Below, piece by piece: positions 49,644 through 57,741 of a stretch of DNA of 64,000 bases. Positions within the stretch are counted from its first letter, which is position 1, and each line of letters starts with the position of its first letter. Under the pieces are notes generated by a model. The model worked only from the letters and a program-made list of their open reading frames with translations. It did not search any database and was not told the origin of the DNA. Source of the stretch: Flavobacterium piscis (GTDB lineage: Bacteria; Bacteroidota; Bacteroidia; Flavobacteriales; Flavobacteriaceae); the NCBI RefSeq assembly GCF_001686925.1, contig NZ_LVEN01000002.1:248001-312000 (forward strand), in the 5' to 3' direction. The position numbers and the translations under genes are program-made.

Positions 49644-49732
49644 TAAAAAATAAAGCTTAGCGAACCTTGCGTAAAACCCTTGCGTTCCTTGCGGTTAAAC
49701 TGTACAGTTAAATTCAGCGCAAAATAAAAAAA

Positions 49733-49769
49733 TCATCCCCTGTAAGAATGTTAAACTTACAGAGGATGA
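49733..49769 (-). terminator. Intrinsic terminator of the pectate lyase gene
   Basis: Stem CATCC-CTGTAAG with its complement (49734-49746 against 49756-49768, one mismatch), followed on the minus strand by an A/T-rich T run. Confidence 0.75.
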
Positions 49770-49808
49770 AAAACTAAACTAACTCATTTTTTTTCTGCGC
49801 GCCATCAA

Positions 49809-50918
49809 TTAAAATGATCCACAGATATTACCGCCTAAAGTAGCTCCTGCATTTGCAGAAACATCAGCTTTAACAGCAGTTTTATCCAGTTTTACAATGG
49901 AATAAGGAGGAGTAAAAGCTGTTTTGTTTCCTGCCTGATTTCCAGATGTATTAGTGAAGACATTATCAACAGCAGTTACAGCTGTATAACCAGTCATTAA
50001 ATCTATTGGAGTTTTTACACCTTCAAAAACGTTGGCTTCCACACGAATATCTGCTTCAAAACCAGCAGCGATACATTTATTGTTTACAGTACTGTTGAAG
50101 AAGCTGTTTATGATATGTACTTTTCCAAAACGTACTCTAGGCATTCTTTCCTTACATCCCGGTGCCCACCAGCATCTTGCAAAAGTAATTCTTAGTTTTC
50201 CGCGATCTCCCGTAGCACCGTCGCTTGAACCAATTAAGTTAGAATATCTGTGATCATCAGATCCTCCTGAACCTCCTGCTTTTGGTGGTTTCAGGTAATG
50301 GAATTTAGAATACGTAACTGAGATATAATCAGATTTGTTTTTGATGTCAAAGTTTCCGTCAACACCATCTCTAAATTCGCAGTGATCTACCCATACGTTT
50401 GTACATTCGTCAAGGATTGCATTATCCCAACCATCAGTATCATAAGCACCAGGTCCTTCAAAAATAAGATTTCTGATGATTAAGTTTTTACATCTTTTGA
50501 TGTTGATAATACCAGATCCATCTTTAGTTTGATTAGTCGAAACTAATTTTGCACCATTAGCACCATAAATAGTTTTACCCGTTTGATCCTGAAATGACAA
50601 TCTTGTCGTTACAGTAATAGTACCGCTAACTTTGATCACTTTTACAGAACTGTTTTCAATTGCAGATTTCAACTGCGCATAAGTAGTAACATTTGTTTCA
50701 GCAGCTGATCCTCCACCGGTTACACTTCCGTTTTGCGAGGCCCATCCCGGAACCTGTGCACAATTGCCAATTTTTGCTGTAAAACTACCAGAATTAGGTG
50801 TAGTTTCGATAATAGCATTTTGATTGCCTTGGTCAGAAGCAATTTCATCAGAGTTGCAGCTTGCAAATCCTAATACAAGTGTTAAGGCTAACACTGTCCA
50901 TGTTGATTTAATTTTCAT
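49809..50918 (-). CDS. Pectate lyase, polysaccharide lyase family 1, lipoprotein
   Basis: A 369-residue secreted enzyme that cleaves polygalacturonate by beta-elimination. The signal MKIKSTWTVLALTLVLGFASC has a lipobox with the anchored cysteine at about residue 21. The right-handed beta-helix includes INIKRCKNLIIRNLIFEGP, NVWVDHCEFRDGVDGNFDIK (calcium-binding aspartates), VTYSKFHYL and the PL1 arginine region RWMPR-like CKERMPRVRFGKVHIINS. The enzyme fits a plant-polysaccharide-degrading lifestyle. No SusC/D pair lies next to it. It has its own terminator. Confidence 0.92.
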   Translation of the reverse strand: MKIKSTWTVLALTLVLGFASCNSDEIASDQGNQNAIIETTPNSGSFTAKIGNCAQVPGWASQNGSVTGGGSAAETNVTTYAQLKSAIENSSVKVIKVSGTITVTTRLSFQDQTGKTIYGANGAKLVSTNQTKDGSGIINIKRCKNLIIRNLIFEGPGAYDTDGWDNAILDECTNVWVDHCEFRDGVDGNFDIKNKSDYISVTYSKFHYLKPPKAGGSGGSDDHRYSNLIGSSDGATGDRGKLRITFARCWWAPGCKERMPRVRFGKVHIINSFFNSTVNNKCIAAGFEADIRVEANVFEGVKTPIDLMTGYTAVTAVDNVFTNTSGNQAGNKTAFTPPYSIVKLDKTAVKADVSANAGATLGGNICGSF

Positions 50919-51133
50919 AATAATTAAGTTTGGTTAAATAGTTATTACTGCAAATCTGCTTATAATTAGTATGAAAAAAGTTGAACTTGTTCAATGTTTT
51001 GAAAATATTTTACTGTTAATTATGTATTTAACATATTTTAAATTACAAAAAGTATATTTTTACGTAATCGATTACATTATTTTCATTCATTCACCTACTT
51101 ACGCCCCTGAGTAAGAATAAAAGTAAAAACCAC

Positions 51134-51703
51134 ATGTATAAAAACCTACGCACAAGCATTGAACAAAAAATTCCATTGACCGATGAAGAATGGAAATTAG
51201 TTGTTGAAAAAGTCAAGTTCATTACACTCAAAAAAAATGAATTCCTGCAGATTCAGGATTCAAACAGTTCTTATGAAGGATTCATTTTAAAAGGCACTTT
51301 CAAAACTTACATTTTGAATGATAAGGGTACCGAAAGTGTTATTTTTTTCTCTTTCGAAAACGAATGGATGTGTGACCTCGAAAGTTTCTACCATCAAAAG
51401 CCAACAACCTACAACATTAAGGCAATTGAAGACAGCGAAATCCTGGTGATTAACAAAACAAACAAAGCAATTTTATTTGAAGAAGTGCCCAAGCTAATCC
51501 AGTTTCATATCATTATGGTCGAAAAAGCCAACATTGCCATTCAGCAAAGACTTATAGATGTGTTAAACAAAACTTCCAAACAAAGATATTTGGAGTTTAT
51601 CGAAAAGTACGCTCACAAAGTAGATAAAATCAATAACAGAAATTTATCTTCTTATCTTGGTGTATCGCACGAGTTTTTATCGAAAATTAAAAAGAGGTGC
51701 TAA
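51134..51703 (+). CDS. Crp/Fnr-family regulator (second copy, non-FNR type)
   Basis: A 189-residue regulator with a cyclic-nucleotide-binding-like beta barrel (about 25-120, EGFILKGTFKTYILNDKGTE) and a short C-terminal winged helix (RNLSSYLGVSHEFLSKIKKR). It has no N-terminal cysteine pair, so it is not an iron-sulfur sensor. Relatives in Flavobacteria are orphan regulators often next to detoxification or transport genes. Here the neighbours are a repeat and a HutD/Ves gene on the opposite strand. Effector unknown. Confidence 0.85.
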   Translation: MYKNLRTSIEQKIPLTDEEWKLVVEKVKFITLKKNEFLQIQDSNSSYEGFILKGTFKTYILNDKGTESVIFFSFENEWMCDLESFYHQKPTTYNIKAIEDSEILVINKTNKAILFEEVPKLIQFHIIMVEKANIAIQQRLIDVLNKTSKQRYLEFIEKYAHKVDKINNRNLSSYLGVSHEFLSKIKKRC

Positions 51704-51740
51704 GGTTCTGAGATGCTAAGATTCTAAGGTTTAAAAAAAA

Positions 51741-51805
51741 AATCTCGCAAAGACGCGAAGGCGCAAAGAAAATAAAACTTTGCGACTTCGCGTCTTTGCG
51801 AGATT
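51741..51805. repeat. 28-bp inverted repeat, REP-like, near copy of 49581-49643
   Basis: Arms 51741-51768 and 51778-51805 agree at 27 of 28 positions. The core is TCTCGCAAAGACGCGAAGGC, close to that of the 49.6-kb copy. An upstream array with GCTAAG and GTTCTGAG phrases (51700-51735) is also shared. Both copies lie between convergent genes. Confidence 0.9.
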
Positions 51806-51825
51806 AAAAAAACTTTGCAGCTAAA

Positions 51826-52374
51826 TTAAAAATCCAATATTCCTGAGAGGCATTCATTAGAAAAATGAAGAATTATATTTTCCTTTTCTGGATTTTCAAT
51901 GACTAACAGATCATAAGGATTTAGATCGTATGCTGTCTCATTAATTTTAATAACCATTGTTTGTAAAGAAAATAGAATTATTATTTGAGCATTATAATGC
52001 TGATTACTGTTCGTGATTTTTAGTTTATGATGGCTTATTTTTTCAGAAACCATCCAGTTAAAATCAATACCTTTTGTATAAGAAATCACTTCATCATCCG
52101 AATTAAATTCCATGATTTGATATTTCTCATATATTTTTTTCTTTTTGTTTACCTCAATATCAAGAGAGTTATCAAGCATAACCAAAAAGCGATGATAGCC
52201 CTTAAAATTGGTAAACTCTGAAGGCACTTTTTCTATTGTAGCACTGCTTATTCTAAATGCAAAATCTCTATCAGCATAGCTTGCTGTTTCCGGATATACC
52301 ATATATTCATAGGTCAATCCGCCACTCCAAATAGAGGCTTTGCTATCTTTTTTAGGCAAGAAGCTTATTTTCAT
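51826..52374 (-). CDS. HutD/Ves-family cupin
   Basis: A 182-residue protein of the HutD/Ves family (bicupin). Starting segment ASIWSGGLTYEYMVYPETAS and then FAFRISSATIEKVPSEFTNFKGYHRFLVMLDNSL follow the E. coli Ves pattern of Ala-Ser-Ile and fit the family length. The GIDFNWMV motif in the middle is also conserved. HutD is linked to histidine catabolism in some bacteria and Ves to cold response, but neither role is proven for this branch. It is far from the hutH gene at the end of the window. Confidence 0.8.
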   Translation of the reverse strand: MKISFLPKKDSKASIWSGGLTYEYMVYPETASYADRDFAFRISSATIEKVPSEFTNFKGYHRFLVMLDNSLDIEVNKKKKIYEKYQIMEFNSDDEVISYTKGIDFNWMVSEKISHHKLKITNSNQHYNAQIIILFSLQTMVIKINETAYDLNPYDLLVIENPEKENIILHFSNECLSGILDF

Positions 52375-52481
52375 TATGCTATTATTTTTAAATAAGAAAT
52401 CAAATACGCTAACCTTTTAATAATTCATTTAGCCCCGATTTAAAAAAACGTAGTGTCTTTGTGTCTTCGTGGCAAAACCTT

Positions 52482-52988
52482 TTAAATCTTCTTCTCTAAA
52501 TAAATAAACTCCAAAGGCTTATCAGAAATATTAATATGAATATCGCTTGAAGGAAAAGGTTCTCTTTTGCCAGTATCCACATAACCATGACGTTTGTACC
52601 ATGCAATAAGTTCTGTACGAACCGAAACAACCGTCATACTAAGAGTAAACAATGCTAAACTTTTAGCATGATTTTCGGCTTCAGCCAACATCTTTTTCCC
52701 GATTCCGCTATTTTGTAATTCAGGAGAAACGGTTAACATTCCCACATATAATTGATGCTCTTTTTCCACCAACAAAACCGACCCAATAATTTGATCGTTC
52801 TCAGTAAATTTCAGAAATGTATTTTTAGAATCTAAAATAATTTCAGTTAATTCTTCTTCGGTGGTTCTTTTTCCTTCTAATAAATGAGCTTCTGTAGTCC
52901 AGCCTTTTTTAGAAGTTTCTCCTCTGTATGCGGAGTTTATTAATATGTTTAATGACGGAATGTCTTGTAATGTTGCTTTTGTAATCAT
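52482..52988 (-). CDS. GNAT-family N-acetyltransferase
   Basis: A 168-residue acetyltransferase. The acetyl-CoA loop is LQNSGIGKKMLAEAE (the Q/R-x-x-G-x-G/A pattern), preceded by LYVGMLTVSPEL, the central strand. The C-terminus ends with a WYKRHGYVDTGK motif, where the tyrosine is the usual acid. The start at 52988 (MITKATLQDIPSL) is chosen; the open frame extends to a TTG at 53045 that is the end of a -7 box. Substrate not deducible; it may be a small-molecule or peptide acetyltransferase. Confidence 0.9.
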   Translation of the reverse strand: MITKATLQDIPSLNILINSAYRGETSKKGWTTEAHLLEGKRTTEEELTEIILDSKNTFLKFTENDQIIGSVLLVEKEHQLYVGMLTVSPELQNSGIGKKMLAEAENHAKSLALFTLSMTVVSVRTELIAWYKRHGYVDTGKREPFPSSDIHINISDKPLEFIYLEKKI

Positions 52989-53042
52989 GGTAATATTGTG
53001 CGTTTTTAATATTTGAATAGCCTCCCGCTTTAGCTGGAAAAA

Positions 53043-53050
53043 CAAAATTA
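53043..53050 (-). promoter_or_regulatory. -7 promoter box of the GNAT gene (TAATTTTG)
   Basis: Exact TAnnTTTG match on the minus strand; its TTG is in frame with the acetyltransferase and shows why the longer start is wrong. Leader of about 50 bases to the ATG at 52988. Confidence 0.55.
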
Positions 53051-53088
53051 TGATATTTAGGATTGGCTTTAGCCGAAATTATAGTAAG

Positions 53089-53373
53089 TTATTTTGTTTT
53101 TCTATTGATTAAATAACAATAAGTAAAATGAGCTGCTAAAACTAAAGTCATTCCAATGTTCCAATAGATGTGAAAGTAATCAAAGTAGTAGTAAAATCCA
53201 CAATAATTTTCAATAGCTTCTCCCGGTAAACGAAAATAAAGAGGAAATACAATTAAAAAAAGTGATAGAAATATTGATAGAATTATAAAACGGCCATATT
53301 TAATTTTAAAGTGATCCGCAATGCCATAACATAGCATTTGGATAATTAATATTATAAGGAAAAACTTCTCCAT
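53089..53373 (-). CDS. Small unknown membrane protein (three helices)
   Basis: A 94-residue protein with three hydrophobic segments (about 4-20, 29-48 and 68-88). The loop between them holds RLPGEAIENYCGFYYYFDY. No family recognised. It begins the same-strand cluster of unknown small genes that runs to the insertion sequence at 54.9 kb. Function cannot be given. Confidence 0.5.
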   Translation of the reverse strand: MEKFFLIILIIQMLCYGIADHFKIKYGRFIILSIFLSLFLIVFPLYFRLPGEAIENYCGFYYYFDYFHIYWNIGMTLVLAAHFTYCYLINRKTK

Positions 53374-53436
53374 AGTTTAAATTTTATTGGCAAAGCAAGT
53401 GCATTTCCTATTAAATAAAGCAATTAAAAAGAAGGT

Positions 53437-54015
53437 TTAATTAATGTAGAAATACGTTGTATTCTCTAAAATTTTATTTTTTTTAGTTTGAAAAAGTACA
53501 TTTTCGCTTATTTTTTCTTTATCAATGTAAATTTTTCCTTGTTTAAATTGACCAGATATGTTTATTTTTCCAAACTTCTTATTATCGAGGAATATGATAC
53601 TGTCATTTATTTTGTAATTTCCATAATGATGAGTTCGTCCTCCCCAGCTTCCACTTTTAATGATATATTTTCCATCTTCTTTTAAGTCGATAATTAATCC
53701 ATTTCCGCTGGCGTGAATGTATGTTTTAGAATTTTCTAAATTTTCATAATAGAGATAAAGCCCTAAAGTAAAAAGAATAATGAAAGAAGCTAAAAAAGTT
53801 GGAAGTAAATTATAAATGTTTTTATGCTTTTTGAAAATTTTAAAATTTTCAGGAATTACATTTGATAATAAGATAATTTCTAAAACGCCTAAAATGATGT
53901 AGAAAAAAGGAGCAAAAACATTATCTGCCTGATATGATCTGTAAAGGATAAAAATAAATAATCCTCCCACAATAGTAAGTTGAATTATTCTTTTAGTCTG
54001 GTTTTTCTCTGCCAT
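53437..54015 (-). CDS. Unknown membrane protein with C-terminal soluble beta domain
   Basis: A 192-residue protein from MAEKNQTKRIIQ. Three membrane helices (about 11-28, 31-52, 68-90) are followed by about 95 soluble residues, rich in beta strands (NGLIIDLKEDGKYIIKSGSW and GKINISGQFKQGKIYIDKEK). No family recognised. An earlier start at 54042 is possible but would overlap the upstream gene's end by 23 bases. The chosen start gives a four-base gap, in line with an operon with the two genes upstream. Confidence 0.55.
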   Translation of the reverse strand: MAEKNQTKRIIQLTIVGGLFIFILYRSYQADNVFAPFFYIILGVLEIILLSNVIPENFKIFKKHKNIYNLLPTFLASFIILFTLGLYLYYENLENSKTYIHASGNGLIIDLKEDGKYIIKSGSWGGRTHHYGNYKINDSIIFLDNKKFGKINISGQFKQGKIYIDKEKISENVLFQTKKNKILENTTYFYIN

Positions 54016-54019
54016 TAGA

Positions 54020-54253
54020 TTATTTGCTTCTTTGAGATTCAAACCAAATTAATTGATTTTTAATTCTTTCAATAATATCTAAATCATGGTCACTGTGAAT
54101 ATCTCTCAAATTATAATTAGGATTTCGAGGATCAGTAGTTTCCTGAAATTGATTAACACCTAAATTAAAAAGTGCTTGCCCAAATCTTAAACTTGGATTT
54201 TTTTCTAAATATTCTTCTAATAAATCAAGTATGAACCTATGTTCTTTTTTCAT
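54020..54253 (-). CDS. Small unknown cytoplasmic protein
   Basis: A 77-residue protein with an N-terminal helix (HRFILDLLEEYLEKNPSLRFG) and a second helix at the end (LDIIERIKNQLIWFESQ). The mid-part NQFQETTDPRNPNYNLRDI is polar. Six bases separate it from the upstream gene and four from the next one. No family is recognised. The acidic, compact form is like immunity proteins near polymorphic toxins, which is only an analogy. Confidence 0.5.
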   Translation of the reverse strand: MKKEHRFILDLLEEYLEKNPSLRFGQALFNLGVNQFQETTDPRNPNYNLRDIHSDHDLDIIERIKNQLIWFESQRSK

Positions 54254-54259
54254 TTTAAA

Positions 54260-54766
54260 TTAATTTTCTTTATTTTCTAAATTCTCAAAAAATTCTATTG
54301 GGTCAGCAATAAATTTCATTGCATTTGAACTTTTGAAACCCTCCATAATATATTGCATTTCAGGTTTAAAGATTTCTCCTTTTAAATCAATCAAAACAAA
54401 TTGATTTTTTTTACAGAAATTTAAAATTGCTTGGAGAACATTAGTAATATTGGATGCTTTTCGTAAGTCAATTCGAAACTGAAATTCTTCAATTTTTCTT
54501 TTATCATTTAAACAAATGCAGGCATCATTATCTTCATCGTTATTTTCGTTTCCTTTCCAATTCAAATAAATTTCATTGCCCCAGTTTGCTTTTGGAATAA
54601 TTTGATCAAGTTCAGAAATAATCGAAGGAATGTCACCTTCAAAATTTTTCCAAAAAGAATTTGTCTCGGGTAAAAATTCTGTTTTATTATTTTTAAAAAT
54701 GCATTGATAATTATTATCGATGGATTTTTCAGGAACTACGATTAAAAGGTATTGCCAAATTGCCAT
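54260..54766 (-). CDS. Unknown acidic protein, possible immunity-like protein
   Basis: A 168-residue acidic cytoplasmic protein with no recognised family. It begins MAIWQYLLIVVPEKSI and has a middle segment KASNITNVLQAILNFCKKNQ followed by FVLIDLKGEIFKPEMQYIME, an alpha/beta layout. It is the first gene of the small-gene cluster, and the spacer upstream reaches the insertion sequence 107 bases further on. Acidic, short and next to a mobile element, it is immunity-like, but no toxin gene is visible in the window. Confidence 0.5.
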   Translation of the reverse strand: MAIWQYLLIVVPEKSIDNNYQCIFKNNKTEFLPETNSFWKNFEGDIPSIISELDQIIPKANWGNEIYLNWKGNENNDEDNDACICLNDKRKIEEFQFRIDLRKASNITNVLQAILNFCKKNQFVLIDLKGEIFKPEMQYIMEGFKSSNAMKFIADPIEFFENLENKEN

Positions 54767-54921
54767 TTTTATTTTTTAGAATTGATTGCTGTAAATAAGT
54801 GATAAACCTATCTTTAATAGGGTTAATTTTAAAAATATAAAAATACTAAATAGTCAATAAGTCTTTAGTTTTTTGACTAGTCCTAAATAATCGATACAGA
54901 TTATTAGACAAATATATTTAA

Positions 54922-55788
54922 TTAGACACCTGTAATATTTTTTATTGCAGGTGTTTTTCTTTTATAAGTTCTCATCTTTACTACACTTTGTTGATGCATT
55001 TGAATTGGAGTGAGCATATAATTAGAGTAATGTGGTCTTTTGTTATTATAAATATCAATTGCATTTTTCACTAAAACCTTCATTACAGCAAGTTTTAGAT
55101 TAAACTTATCAACATTAAATTCTTGTTTTAAAATTCCATTTATTCTCTCAGCTACTGCATTCTCATAGGGATGAGAGTTTTGGGTCATACTACATTTTAT
55201 ATTGTTTTTATGTAATAGTTTTTGATATTCATCAGAACAATATTGTATTCCTCTATCTGAATGATGTATTAATGTTTTGTCTTTATCTCTGCGTTTTTTT
55301 ATTGCATTTTTTAAAGCTGTTAAACTACTATGAGCATTCATATTATCTGCCACATTAAAACCCATTATTCTTTTAGAGTAAGCGTCAGTTATTAGACTTA
55401 AATAACATGGATTCTTTCTTTTTCCAATATAGGTTATATCTGATACCCAGACTTGCTCTGGTCTACAGATCTCTAACTCTAATATTTGATTTTGATGTTT
55501 TCTAAATCTATGATGAGAGTTTGTTGTTATATGGTAAGAACGTTTTGATATTATCAATAAATGATTTGCTCTAAGTATATCTATAAATTTATCTCGGCCT
55601 ATTTTAAGTTGATTCAACTCGCTTTTTAAAAGATAATACAATTTTCTTGCTCCAATTCGAGGCATTGTATTTCTAATTTCCAAAACCATATTAACAACTT
55701 TTGAAGCCAAAAGCTTCTTATCGCAACTTTTTTTTACTCGACGATAGTAAACCTGTCTCTCAATCCCGAACAAAGTACAGGCAAACAT
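54922..55788 (-). CDS. IS3-family transposase OrfB (DDE integrase)
   Basis: A 288-residue integrase core. The DDE residues are visible: aspartate in VWVSDITYIGK, aspartate in LIHHSDRGIQYCSDEYQ, glutamate in NAVAERINGILKQEF. An HTH_21 region lies at the start (MPRIGARKLYYLLKSEL). It is probably made mainly as the C-terminal part of an OrfAB fusion by -1 frameshifting, since the sequence after the slip site is in frame with its ATG. Start overlaps the orfA stop by one base (TAATG). Confidence 0.93.
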   Translation of the reverse strand: MFACTLFGIERQVYYRRVKKSCDKKLLASKVVNMVLEIRNTMPRIGARKLYYLLKSELNQLKIGRDKFIDILRANHLLIISKRSYHITTNSHHRFRKHQNQILELEICRPEQVWVSDITYIGKRKNPCYLSLITDAYSKRIMGFNVADNMNAHSSLTALKNAIKKRRDKDKTLIHHSDRGIQYCSDEYQKLLHKNNIKCSMTQNSHPYENAVAERINGILKQEFNVDKFNLKLAVMKVLVKNAIDIYNNKRPHYSNYMLTPIQMHQQSVVKMRTYKRKTPAIKNITGV

Positions 55789-56222
55789 TATTGTTTGTTG
55801 TTGTTCTTTTTTAAAATGGTCGATTGTTCGGGTGGTGAGTTTTTTCGAATGTCAATTTGATATTCTTTTTCTGCTATATCAATCATCATATCGAAAATAA
55901 TAGCTTTTTTATCAGCAACGAAAGCCTGCTGTTCTAAAAATGCTTTTTGTTTTTCCAATAACTTCACTTTGGCTTCAAGTTCCATTATTTTCTGTTCAGG
56001 AGATTTTTGCATAAGAGAAGGTGTTTGATTGTCCCAATCAAAGTTACCGAATTTTCGAAGCCATTGAACAATTGTTGAACGTGATTGAATAGCATAATCT
56101 TTCTTAACTTGAGAAATTGAGGTTTTTCCCTGTTCTATTTCTTGAACAATTTGAAGTTTTAAAGACATACTGTAATCTTTCTGTGTACGCTTAACATAGC
56201 GCAATTCTTGATCTTTTTCCAT
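55788..56222 (-). CDS. IS3-family transposase OrfA
   Basis: A 144-residue DNA-binding protein. The N-terminal helix-turn-helix (YSMSLKLQIVQEIEQGKTSI followed by QVKKDYAIQSRSTIVQWLRK) is typical of IS3 OrfA, and a coiled coil follows (QKIMELEAKVKLLEKQ), likely for dimer formation. The gene ends with AAAAAAG (55812-55806), the standard slip site for the -1 shift to OrfB, before a stop at 55790. Confidence 0.9.
   Translation of the reverse strand: MEKDQELRYVKRTQKDYSMSLKLQIVQEIEQGKTSISQVKKDYAIQSRSTIVQWLRKFGNFDWDNQTPSLMQKSPEQKIMELEAKVKLLEKQKAFLEQQAFVADKKAIIFDMMIDIAEKEYQIDIRKNSPPEQSTILKKNNNKQ
55806..55812 (-). promoter_or_regulatory. A6G slippery site for OrfAB frameshift
   Basis: Minus strand A AAA AAG at 55812-55806. 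After a -1 slip the next codons (GAA CAA CAA CAA ACA ATA ATG) join the orfB frame directly. Confidence 0.75.
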
Positions 56223-56314
56223 AATGATACTTTTTGTGTATCGCTATTTCAGGACAAGACATTTAATAATAAAAAAAAGCTATAATTTAGAGTTGTAGCT
56301 TTTTGTTTCATCGG

Positions 56315-56629
56315 TTATTCGTATGAATATAAAGTTTTTGTGGCAACAGGTTTTGGCTCAGGATAAAGAATATTGGTTTTTGTACGTTTTGATTCGGTTA
56401 AATAGCCATCTGTATCATAAACATATTCATAATCATATTTAATTTCATATTCTGTTTCGCCTCCGGATACAGCTTTCTCTTTCCAGTCTATTATAAGCAT
56501 CCAATTATAAATATAACATCTAAAAATAGGTTCACTAGAATAACTACCCGCTTTTGTGTAATCTTTTTTTACGGCTTCACGTAAAATTTTAATAATATTT
56601 TGAAGGAAGATATAAGCTTTAAATTTGAC
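56315..56629 (-). pseudogene. 5'-truncated lipoprotein fragment
   Basis: An open frame without a credible start, from an in-frame stop at 56630-56632 to a TAA at 56315. The C-terminal part (YEIKYDYEYVYDTDGYLTES then KRTKTN, ending TLYSYE) has the style of the lipoprotein at 56.7 kb (ESYEYDNANKIVKVKE). It looks like the 3' end of a paralogue whose front is lost. An ATG at 56500 could give 61 residues, but without signal or ribosome site. It lies 53 bases beyond the IS end. Confidence 0.6.
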
Positions 56630-56732
56630 TTATTATAAAAAGAATTAACTAGCGTAGATAATTTTTATTGTAAGATTAATGTCTTAATATTGCTCCGAAA
56701 ATTTAAACCTTAATATTATTAATTACCTATTT

Positions 56733-57653
56733 ATGAAATTTCCAAAACTACTATTTTTTTTACCTCTGCTAAGCCTGGTAATAACATCATGCTCCTCTGA
56801 TGATTCTACTTCTGATCCAGTTGTTGTAGAACCGCCGGTTATTGATCTGTCGAATCAAAAACTGGTTTCTTTTTCTTATCCTTATGATAAGTACATCGGA
56901 ATTAGGCGTGATGATGAATCTTATGAATACGATAATGCAAATAAAATTGTAAAAGTAAAAGAAGGAGGATATGTTTATGGAATTACTTACGTGAATCCTG
57001 ATTTAATTGAAGTCAATCAATTAGAAGATAATGTTACCGGCCTTAAAATAAATGCAAAAACATCAATTCATTTAAAAGCTGGAAGTGTGGAATCAATTGT
57101 GAAAAACGAAATTATTGTATATGATGATAAAGATGAAATTTTTAGTGCTACTTCAGATTCAACAGTTTACATGTATAAAAATGAATATCTTTCTAATGTT
57201 AAATCATACAATAAAAATAAATATTACCCTAGTTACAGATTAGTTAATCAAGTAGATTTTGAAGAACATAATGGAAATATTACCAAAGCCGTAACCAAAT
57301 CATTTCTATCGGAAATTAGTTACGCGATCAATTATACATATGATTCTGATGCTTATATAAAAGGTAGTGATTATACATATGAAACTCCGTTGTTTTATAG
57401 CTATTATACGCTTTATTCTGTACTACATGATAAATTTGGAAAAAAGAGCAGTAATAATATTATAAAAATAGATCATGAATATACTAATTTAGCGCCATAT
57501 CCGAGATCTTTTAAAACAATGACCCTAAAAAGAACTTTGGATACTGAAAAAAGATTAAAAGAAATCATAGTATCAGGAACGACTTTTGATGATCTTAAAA
57601 ATTATGTAGGTTTAGATTTTAAAGATGCTAAAGCTACTTTTACTTATAAATAA
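56733..57653 (+). CDS. Lipoprotein of unknown function, DUF4595-like
   Basis: A 306-residue lipoprotein. The signal MKFPKLLFFLPLLSLVITSC places the anchored cysteine at residue 20, followed by SSDDSTSDP, a flexible acidic linker typical for surface lipoproteins in this group. The rest consists of repeated tyrosine-rich strands (SYEYDNANKIVKVKE, AINYTYDSDAYIKGSDYTYE), as in YD-like or DUF4595 families. A truncated relative lies upstream on the other strand. Promoter near-match TAATATTG (around 56687-56694). A strong terminator follows. Role unknown; likely a surface binding protein. Confidence 0.7.
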   Translation: MKFPKLLFFLPLLSLVITSCSSDDSTSDPVVVEPPVIDLSNQKLVSFSYPYDKYIGIRRDDESYEYDNANKIVKVKEGGYVYGITYVNPDLIEVNQLEDNVTGLKINAKTSIHLKAGSVESIVKNEIIVYDDKDEIFSATSDSTVYMYKNEYLSNVKSYNKNKYYPSYRLVNQVDFEEHNGNITKAVTKSFLSEISYAINYTYDSDAYIKGSDYTYETPLFYSYYTLYSVLHDKFGKKSSNNIIKIDHEYTNLAPYPRSFKTMTLKRTLDTEKRLKEIIVSGTTFDDLKNYVGLDFKDAKATFTYK

Positions 57654-57681
57654 TTAGAAAACAGATCGTTTTTTCTAAAAC

Positions 57682-57728
57682 AAAACCACAAATTGGACTA
57701 GCTATTTTAGTACAATTTGTGGTTTTTT
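57682..57728 (+). terminator. Intrinsic terminator, lipoprotein side
   Basis: A long stem (57682-57695 with 57713-57726, plus inner ACTA/TAGT pairing) followed by T8 on the plus strand; the A tract on the other side allows use by thrC too. Confidence 0.85.
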
Positions 57729-57741
57729 TTTAGGTTTTATA

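Larger units (their letters stand above)
54874..56261 (-). mobile_element. Insertion sequence, IS3 family, complete
   Basis: About 1388 bases. Imperfect terminal inverted repeats (54874-54900 on the plus strand, TGACTAGTCCTAAATAATCG, against the minus strand from 56261, TGTCTTGTCCTGAAATAGCG) match at 20 of 27 positions and begin with TG at both ends. TTT flanks both ends and may be a 3-bp target duplication, though the region is A/T-rich. Inside are orfA and orfB with an A6G slip site. All parts for transposition look intact. Confidence 0.8.

Noticed and set aside
51826..52374. HutD gene as part of a histidine operon with hutH at the window end
   Set aside because: The two are 11 kb apart with many unrelated genes between them.
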